From: CAIKMD01 sp036490955
GTDB taxonomy: Bacteria > Pseudomonadota > Alphaproteobacteria > ATCC43930 > CGMCC-115725
Length of the DNA: 25,984 nt
Reading direction: 5' to 3'
Assembly (NCBI GenBank): GCA_036490955.1
Contig: DASXCX010000335.1
Span: forward strand, 1 to 25,984
In this document: positions 21,833 through 25,984 of the stretch, piece by piece
How the letters are laid out: the number at the start of each line of letters is the position of its first letter
How positions within the stretch are numbered: the first letter of the stretch is position 1
Made by a program: the position numbers and the translations under genes
The notes under the pieces: model-generated
Told to the model about the DNA's origin: nothing
The model's input: the letters and a program-made list of their open reading frames with translations, nothing else
Database searches by the model: none

Positions 21833-23473
21833 TTAGAAGTCCATGCCGCCCATGCCGCCGCCGTGATCGTGAGCGGCCATCGGCGCCTTCGGCGCCGGCT
21901 TCTCCGCGACCATCGCCTCGGTGGTGATGAGCAGGCCGGCGACCGACGCAGCGTCTTGGAGAGCAAGACGCACGACCTTGGTCGGATCGATGATGCCGGC
22001 TTTCACCATGTCCACGAACTCGCCGGTCTGGGCGTCGTAACCCCAATTGGCGTTGTCCTTGTCCATCAGCTTGCCGACAACGATCGAGCCGTCCATGCCG
22101 GCGTTCTCGGCGATAATGCGCGCCGGGATTTGCAGGGCTCGGCGGACGATGTCGATGCCGGTCTTCTGGTCGTCATTGGACGAGCGCAGCTTCGCGATCG
22201 CCTTCGTGGCGTAGAGCAGGGCCGTGCCGCCGCCGGCGACAATGCCTTCCTCGACCGCCGCTCGGGTGGCGTGCATCGCGTCATCAACGCGATCCTTGCG
22301 CTCTTTCACCTCGACTTCGGTCGCGCCGCCGACGCGGATCACCGCGACGCCGCCCGCGAGCTTCGCGAGACGCTCTTGCAGCTTCTCGCGATCGTAGTCC
22401 GAGGTGGTCTCTTCGATCTGCTGGCGAATCTGGCCGACGCGCGCTTGGATGTCGCCCTTCTTGCCCGAGCCGTCGATGATCGTGGTGTTCTCTTTCTCGA
22501 TGCGGACCCGCTTGGCCTTGCCGAGCATGTCGAGCGTGACATTCTCGAGCTTGATGCCGAGGTCTTCGGAGATCAGCTGACCGTTGGTGAGGATCGCGAT
22601 GTCCTCGAGCATCGCCTTGCGGCGATCGCCGAAGCCAGGCGCCTTCACGGCCGCGACCTTGAGGCCGCCGCGCAGGCGGTTCACGACCAGCGTCGCGAGC
22701 GCCTCGCCTTCGACATCTTCCGCGATGATGAGGAGCGGCTTGCCCGACTGCACCACCGCCTCGAGGACGGGGAGCATCGCCTGGAGACCCGAGAGCTTCT
22801 TCTCGTAGAGGAGGATGTAGGGCTCGTCGAGCTCGGCCACCATCTTGTCGGCATTGGTGACGAAGTACGGCGAGATATAGCCGCGGTCGAACTGCATGCC
22901 CTCGACGACATCGAGCTCGGTCTCGAGGCTCTTCGACTCCTCGACGGTGATGACGCCCTCGTTGCCGACCTTCTTCATGGCCTCGGCGATCTTCTTGCCG
23001 ATATCCGATTCGCCATTGGCCGAGATCGTACCGACCTGCTCGATCTCGTCATTGGTCGAGACCTTCTTCGAGCGCTTCTTGATATCCTCGACCACCGCAT
23101 CGACCGCGATGTCGATGCCGCGCTTCAGATCCATCGGGTTGAGGCCCGCGGCCACCGCCCGGACGCCTTCGCGCACGATCGCCTGGGCGAGGATGGTCGC
23201 CGTCGTCGTGCCGTCGCCGGCGAGGTCATTGGTCTTCTGGGCGACTTCGCGGATCATTTGCGCGCCCATATTCTCGAACTTGTCGCTGAGCTCGATTTCC
23301 TTCGCGACCGTCACGCCGTCCTTGGTGATGCGCGGCGCGCCAAACGACTTGTCGAGAACGACGTTGCGGCCTTTCGGGCCGAGCGTCACCTTGACCGCGT
23401 TGGCGAGGATGTCGACGCCGCGCAGCAAGCGGTCGCGCGCGTCGACATTAAATTTAACTTCCTTAGCTGCCAT
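21833..23473 (-). CDS. groEL: Chaperonin GroEL (60 kDa)
   Basis: The product is 546 aa, a full-length type I chaperonin subunit forming the 14-mer that folds proteins with ATP and GroES. The start AAKEVKFNVDARDRLLRGVDILANAVKVTLGPKGRNVVL, the ATP-binding DGTTTATILAQAI, and the GGM-rich tail (HDHGGGMGGMDF) are all present, as is the VEEGIVAGGGTALL segment. It is 47 bp after groES in one operon, with AGAGG before the ATG. It is under the CIRCE element upstream of groES. Confidence 0.99.
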   Translation of the reverse strand: MAAKEVKFNVDARDRLLRGVDILANAVKVTLGPKGRNVVLDKSFGAPRITKDGVTVAKEIELSDKFENMGAQMIREVAQKTNDLAGDGTTTATILAQAIVREGVRAVAAGLNPMDLKRGIDIAVDAVVEDIKKRSKKVSTNDEIEQVGTISANGESDIGKKIAEAMKKVGNEGVITVEESKSLETELDVVEGMQFDRGYISPYFVTNADKMVAELDEPYILLYEKKLSGLQAMLPVLEAVVQSGKPLLIIAEDVEGEALATLVVNRLRGGLKVAAVKAPGFGDRRKAMLEDIAILTNGQLISEDLGIKLENVTLDMLGKAKRVRIEKENTTIIDGSGKKGDIQARVGQIRQQIEETTSDYDREKLQERLAKLAGGVAVIRVGGATEVEVKERKDRVDDAMHATRAAVEEGIVAGGGTALLYATKAIAKLRSSNDDQKTGIDIVRRALQIPARIIAENAGMDGSIVVGKLMDKDNANWGYDAQTGEFVDMVKAGIIDPTKVVRLALQDAASVAGLLITTEAMVAEKPAPKAPMAAHDHGGGMGGMDF

Positions 23474-23520
23474 AGCTTTGCCTCTTCAGTTCAGTTTTTC
23501 TTTGAGAAATCGGATGGGGA

Positions 23521-23838
23521 TCAGGCGACTTTGCGGCTCTTGGCCGGCGTGCCCTCGATGATGCCCATGATGTCGCTTTCCTTCATGATCATCAGGTCTT
23601 CACCGTCGATCTTGACCTCGGTGCCCGACCACTTGCCGAACAACACGCGATCGCCGACCTTTACATCGAGCGCGACGAGCTGGCCCTGCTCGTTGCGGGC
23701 GCCGGGGCCGGCAGCGATGATCTCGCCTTCCATCGGCTTTTCCTGCGCGGTGTCGGGGATAATGATCCCACCTGCGGTCTTCGAGTCTTGCTCCACGCGC
23801 CGCACGACGACGCGATCATGCAAGGGACGGAACTTCAT
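23521..23838 (-). CDS. groES: Co-chaperonin GroES (10 kDa)
   Basis: The product is 105 aa, slightly longer than the usual 95-97 by its C-terminal tail (EGTPAKSRKVA). Core motifs: KFRPLHDRVVVRRVEQDSKTAGGIIIPDTA, the mobile loop region, EGEIIAAGPGARNEQG, KVGDRVLFGKWSGTEVKIDGEDLMIMKESDIMGI. It caps the GroEL ring. The frame starts at 23853, but ATG 23838 has AGGAGGAG at ideal spacing, so I chose it. It leads the groESL operon. Confidence 0.98.
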   Translation of the reverse strand: MKFRPLHDRVVVRRVEQDSKTAGGIIIPDTAQEKPMEGEIIAAGPGARNEQGQLVALDVKVGDRVLFGKWSGTEVKIDGEDLMIMKESDIMGIIEGTPAKSRKVA

Positions 23839-23897
23839 GAAACTCCTCCTCAATTTTCAGTTTGGAAATGGTTCTGCGGATGCGAGTAGCGCGCTTA

Positions 23898-23955
23898 CTA
23901 GCACTCGGGATTAGCGAGTGCCAGGGAAATCGTGGCGCTTTTGGCCGATTTCAAG
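23898..23955 (-). promoter_or_regulatory. CIRCE operator and sigma-32-like -35 of groESL
   Basis: CTAGCACTC-N9-GAGTGCCAG (23898-23924) matches the HrcA operator CIRCE (TTAGCACTC-N9-GAGTGCTAA) at 15 of 18 arm positions, with the exact 9-bp spacer. On the minus strand a CTTGAAA -35-like element lies at 23949-23955, so the transcription start would fall in the CIRCE. No clear -10 is seen. The operon is expected to be repressed by HrcA and possibly activated by RpoH. Confidence 0.88.
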
Positions 23956-24031
23956 GGCGGACAGGGCCGCCTTGGCAAATAATTTGCGGCTGTGTGAAAG
24001 AAAATTGCGTCTTGGTATCGGCAGGCGGGGA

Positions 24032-24106
24032 TGGTGGGCGCTGTAGGGATTGAACCTACGACCCCACCCGTGTGAAGGGTGTGCTCTCCCGCTGAGCTAA
24101 GCGCCC
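24032..24106 (-). tRNA. tRNA-Val, anticodon CAC
   Basis: A complete cloverleaf on the minus strand: acceptor GGGCGCT paired with AGCGCCC, D arm GCTC-AGCGGGA-GAGC, anticodon arm CACCC-TTCACAC-GGGTG (CAC at 34-36, reading GUG), T arm GTAGG-TTCAATC-CCTAC, discriminator A and an encoded CCA. No insertion or integrase is seen at its 3' end, so no island is evident there. Confidence 0.97.
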
Positions 24107-24269
24107 CCGCACATGCCGTTTCGCGGGGCGAAGGGATAAGGCGAGGGCCGCGCGCCGTCAAGGCAAAGGCCGGCGCGCTGCACGGCCTCAAAGAGGTGGC
24201 TTCGCACGACGCCTCGCGCTTAAAAGCTCCGGGGTTCGCTTGTGCTAGGCTGGCGGTCGCTCGTGATCG

Positions 24270-24289
24270 TTCGATCGCCGGCGATCGAA
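24270..24289. promoter_or_regulatory. 20-bp perfect palindrome before the binding-protein/UbiD operon
   Basis: TTCGATCGCCGGCGATCGAA is a perfect, gapless palindrome 40 bp before the ATG at 24329. A TGTGCTAGGCT extended -10-like element lies just upstream (24241-24251), which would place the palindrome from about +13 to +32, a typical operator location. The absence of a loop makes a terminator unlikely. Confidence 0.5.
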
Positions 24290-24328
24290 AGCGGGCGCTT
24301 TGGGCGGCCGAATAGGGGAGGAAGCTCG

Positions 24329-25336
24329 ATGCGCGTCGTCAAATGCATTGTCATGGCCGCGGCGGCTCTCGGTGTTGCCCTGAGCGCGGCGCAAGCCGAC
24401 CCGCTCGACATCAAGGTCGGCTGGGTGACGATGTATGCGAGCTCGGTGCCGCTGTCGCTCGACAAGAAAGAGCTGCTCCATCATTACGGCCAAAGCTACA
24501 CGATCACGCCGATCCGCATGGCGAGCACCGCGGCGATGATCACCGGTCTCGCGACCGGCGACGTCAATATCGGCACGCTCGCTTATTCCTCGCTCACCTC
24601 GGCGATCCTCAACGCCAAGCTCAACGACATCCGCATCGTCATGGACACGAACCAGGACGGCGTCGGCAACGGCTGGAGCGGCCACTTCATGGTGCTGAAG
24701 GACGGGCCGATCAAGAAAGTCGAAGACCTCAAAGGCCATGTCATCGCCTCGCTGACGTATGGCTCGGCCGTCGATGTCGCGATCCGCGCGATGCTTCGGA
24801 AGCACGGTCTCGATGACAAGAGGGATGTAACGTTCGTCGAGGCGGGCTTCGCCAACATGAATTCGATGTTGCTGCAGAAGAAGGCCGATCTCATTTCCAG
24901 CACCGAGCCCTGGTACGACGATCCCGAGCTGCAGAAGAACGCGACGACGCTCTTCATCCAGCGCGACGCGACCGGCATCACCCAGCTTCTCGTCTGGGCG
25001 TCGCGTGCCGGCTACATCAAGGAGCATCGCGCCGCGCTGGTCGATTTCCTCGAGGATTCGCTGCGCTTCACGCAATGGGCGCTCGATCCCAAGAATCACG
25101 ACGAATTCGTCGCGATGGTGGCTAAGGCGATGAAGGTCGCGCCCGAAACGCTCTCCACCTACATCTATACCGACAAGGATCTTTATAAAGATCCGCACGG
25201 TCTGCCGAACATGGCAGCGCTGCAATCCAATATCGATCTCCTGCACACGCTCGGTTTCTTCCCGAGCAGCTTCCAGGTCGCCGATTATACGGATCTCAGC
25301 CTGATCAAAGAAGCTGACGCAAGGCTGAGCAAATGA
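24329..25336 (+). CDS. ABC transporter substrate-binding protein, NitT/TauT (SsuA) type
   Basis: The product is 335 aa. The signal peptide (MRVVKCIVMAAAALGVALSAAQA) has no lipobox. The mature part is an NMT1/SsuA-like periplasmic binding protein: IKVGWVTMYASSVPLS, TPIRMASTAAMITGLATGDVNIGTLAYSS, KKVEDLKGHVIASLTYGSAVDVAIRAMLRKHGL, FVEAGFANMNSMLLQKKADL. Members bind nitrate, sulfonates, thiamin precursors or aromatic acids for ABC importers. The start has GGGGAGGAAG upstream; earlier in-frame ATG at 24242 lacks this. The stop overlaps the next ATG (ATGA), coupling it to a UbiD-family enzyme and suggesting an aromatic or unsaturated acid ligand. The permease and ATPase genes are not in view and may lie past the window. 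Confidence 0.93.
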   Translation: MRVVKCIVMAAAALGVALSAAQADPLDIKVGWVTMYASSVPLSLDKKELLHHYGQSYTITPIRMASTAAMITGLATGDVNIGTLAYSSLTSAILNAKLNDIRIVMDTNQDGVGNGWSGHFMVLKDGPIKKVEDLKGHVIASLTYGSAVDVAIRAMLRKHGLDDKRDVTFVEAGFANMNSMLLQKKADLISSTEPWYDDPELQKNATTLFIQRDATGITQLLVWASRAGYIKEHRAALVDFLEDSLRFTQWALDPKNHDEFVAMVAKAMKVAPETLSTYIYTDKDLYKDPHGLPNMAALQSNIDLLHTLGFFPSSFQVADYTDLSLIKEADARLSK

Positions 25337-25984
25337 GCGAGCAGGAATACGACGGGCTTCGCTCTTTCCTCGCGCGCGCCGAGGAATACGGCGAGATCGC
25401 GACGATCCGCGACGCCGATTGGAATCTCGAAATCGGCGCGCTGAGCGAGACGACGGCCGAGCTGATCCCCGAGCCGCCGGCGCTGCTCTTCGACGAGATC
25501 AAAGGCTATCCGAAAGGCTTTCGCATCCTCAGCCTGCCGACGGCATCGCGCCGCCGCATGGCGATCGCATTGGGTCTGCCGCCCGAGACCTCGCGGATCG
25601 AGATGCTGCGTCACACGCTGAAGCGCATCCACGGCGCGGAAGCCGTGCCGCCGCGCCCCGTCGAGACCGGTCCGGTGATGCAGAACCGGATGCGCGACAA
25701 CGAGGTCGATCTGCTGAAATTTCCTGCGCTCTTCGGCCATCGCAAGGATGGCGGGCGCTATATCGGCACCGGCTCTTGCGTCATCACCAAGGATCCGGAA
25801 ACCGGCTTCGTCAATTCCGGCACCTACCGCCTGCAGGTGCATGAGCGGAATTTGCTCGGCCTTTGGAACAATCCCGGTGCCCAAGCGCGCATCATCGCCG
25901 AGAAATATTGGAAGCAAGGCAAAGCCTGCCCGATCGTCGCGACGGTCGGCGGCGATTTCCTCGTCTTCATGCTGTCCTACATGA
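25333..25984 (+). CDS. UbiD family prenyl-FMN-dependent decarboxylase (3' truncated by window edge)
   Basis: An open frame from ATG 25333 (overlapping the previous stop) reaches the window edge with 217 codons and no stop; family members are about 450-500 aa, so roughly half is seen. The N-terminal domain has LRSFLARAEEYGEIATIRD. The conserved FPALFGHRKDGGRYIGTGSCVITKD, then GFVNSGTYRLQVHERNLLGLW, with Asn161 and Arg166, corresponds to the prenylated-FMN and metal binding part of UbiD. The catalytic Glu-Arg-Glu residues lie further on, beyond the window for the last Glu. UbiD enzymes decarboxylate (or carboxylate) aromatic and unsaturated acids. A ubiX partner is not seen. Catabolic rather than ubiquinone-pathway function is likely from the transporter context. 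Confidence 0.92.
   Translation, partial: MSEQEYDGLRSFLARAEEYGEIATIRDADWNLEIGALSETTAELIPEPPALLFDEIKGYPKGFRILSLPTASRRRMAIALGLPPETSRIEMLRHTLKRIHGAEAVPPRPVETGPVMQNRMRDNEVDLLKFPALFGHRKDGGRYIGTGSCVITKDPETGFVNSGTYRLQVHERNLLGLWNNPGAQARIIAEKYWKQGKACPIVATVGGDFLVFMLSYM

Noticed and set aside
21863..23914. 683-codon open frame on the plus strand opposite groEL/groES
   Set aside because: It is a shadow of the groESL genes in high-GC sequence and has the same repetitive charged composition as other antisense frames.
23975..23987. GCAAAT-A-ATTTGC inverted repeat between tRNA-Val and groES
   Set aside because: It is short, has no T-run on the minus strand for a tRNA terminator, and does not align with the CIRCE or a promoter element.
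24032..24106. tRNA-Val considered as an integration site for a mobile island
   Set aside because: No integrase, no direct repeat of the tRNA 3' end and no composition change were seen on either side.

Overview
The window comes from a high-GC alphaproteobacterium. The clearest evidence is a bacterial homologue of the complex I accessory subunit NDUFA12, followed by a short MlaD, a DUF2155 protein and aat, with accB-accC and aroQ nearby. A B12-dependent (class II) ribonucleotide reductase, groESL under a CIRCE operator, and intergenic CGTCATGGCCGGGC-type palindromic repeats fit the same picture. The order (Rhizobiales or Rhodospirillales) cannot be settled from this sequence. Most of it is ordinary chromosomal housekeeping sequence. 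I see no phage, transposase, CRISPR array or obvious defence island.

Layout. 1-1152 (-): 3' truncated aromatic-acid MFS transporter. 1393-5094 (-): nrdJ, with its own terminator and a dense regulatory region (two NrdR-like boxes 31 bp apart and a LacI-type palindrome). 5318-5875 (-): small membrane methyltransferase. 6023-8531 (+): a run of FAH-family enzyme, NDUFA12-like protein, MlaD, a 76-aa unknown and DUF2155 protein. 8459-10565 and accB (-): aat, accC and accB, with aat overlapping the DUF2155 gene tail to tail. 11155-17676 (-): OmpA-like protein and a complete RND tripartite pump (permease, adaptor, outer-membrane factor) in an overlapping operon. 17813-19757 (-): aroQ and a MATE transporter. 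19859-20914: two convergent MarR regulators sharing a terminator. 21105-21749 (+): maleylacetoacetate isomerase. 21833-23838 (-): groEL and groES. 24032-24106 (-): tRNA-Val(CAC). 24329-25984 (+): NitT/TauT-type binding protein, translationally coupled to a UbiD-family decarboxylase that runs off the window.

How the parts work together. accB/accC supply malonyl-CoA synthesis; aroQ is commonly adjacent to them in other bacteria but is separated here by a 6.5-kb envelope/efflux block. MlaD and the OmpA-like and RND proteins act in the cell envelope. The MATE gene and its divergent MarR regulator form a self-contained drug-response module with overlapping promoters and paired operators. MaiA, the FAH-family enzyme, the MFS transporter and UbiD all suggest use of aromatic compounds, but they are dispersed and not one pathway cluster.

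No wholly new system is evident. The best leads are regulatory and architectural: the nrdJ control region, a palindromic repeat that appears to donate a start codon, a 20-bp perfect palindrome before the binding-protein/UbiD operon, and an RND pump lacking canonical proton-relay residues.
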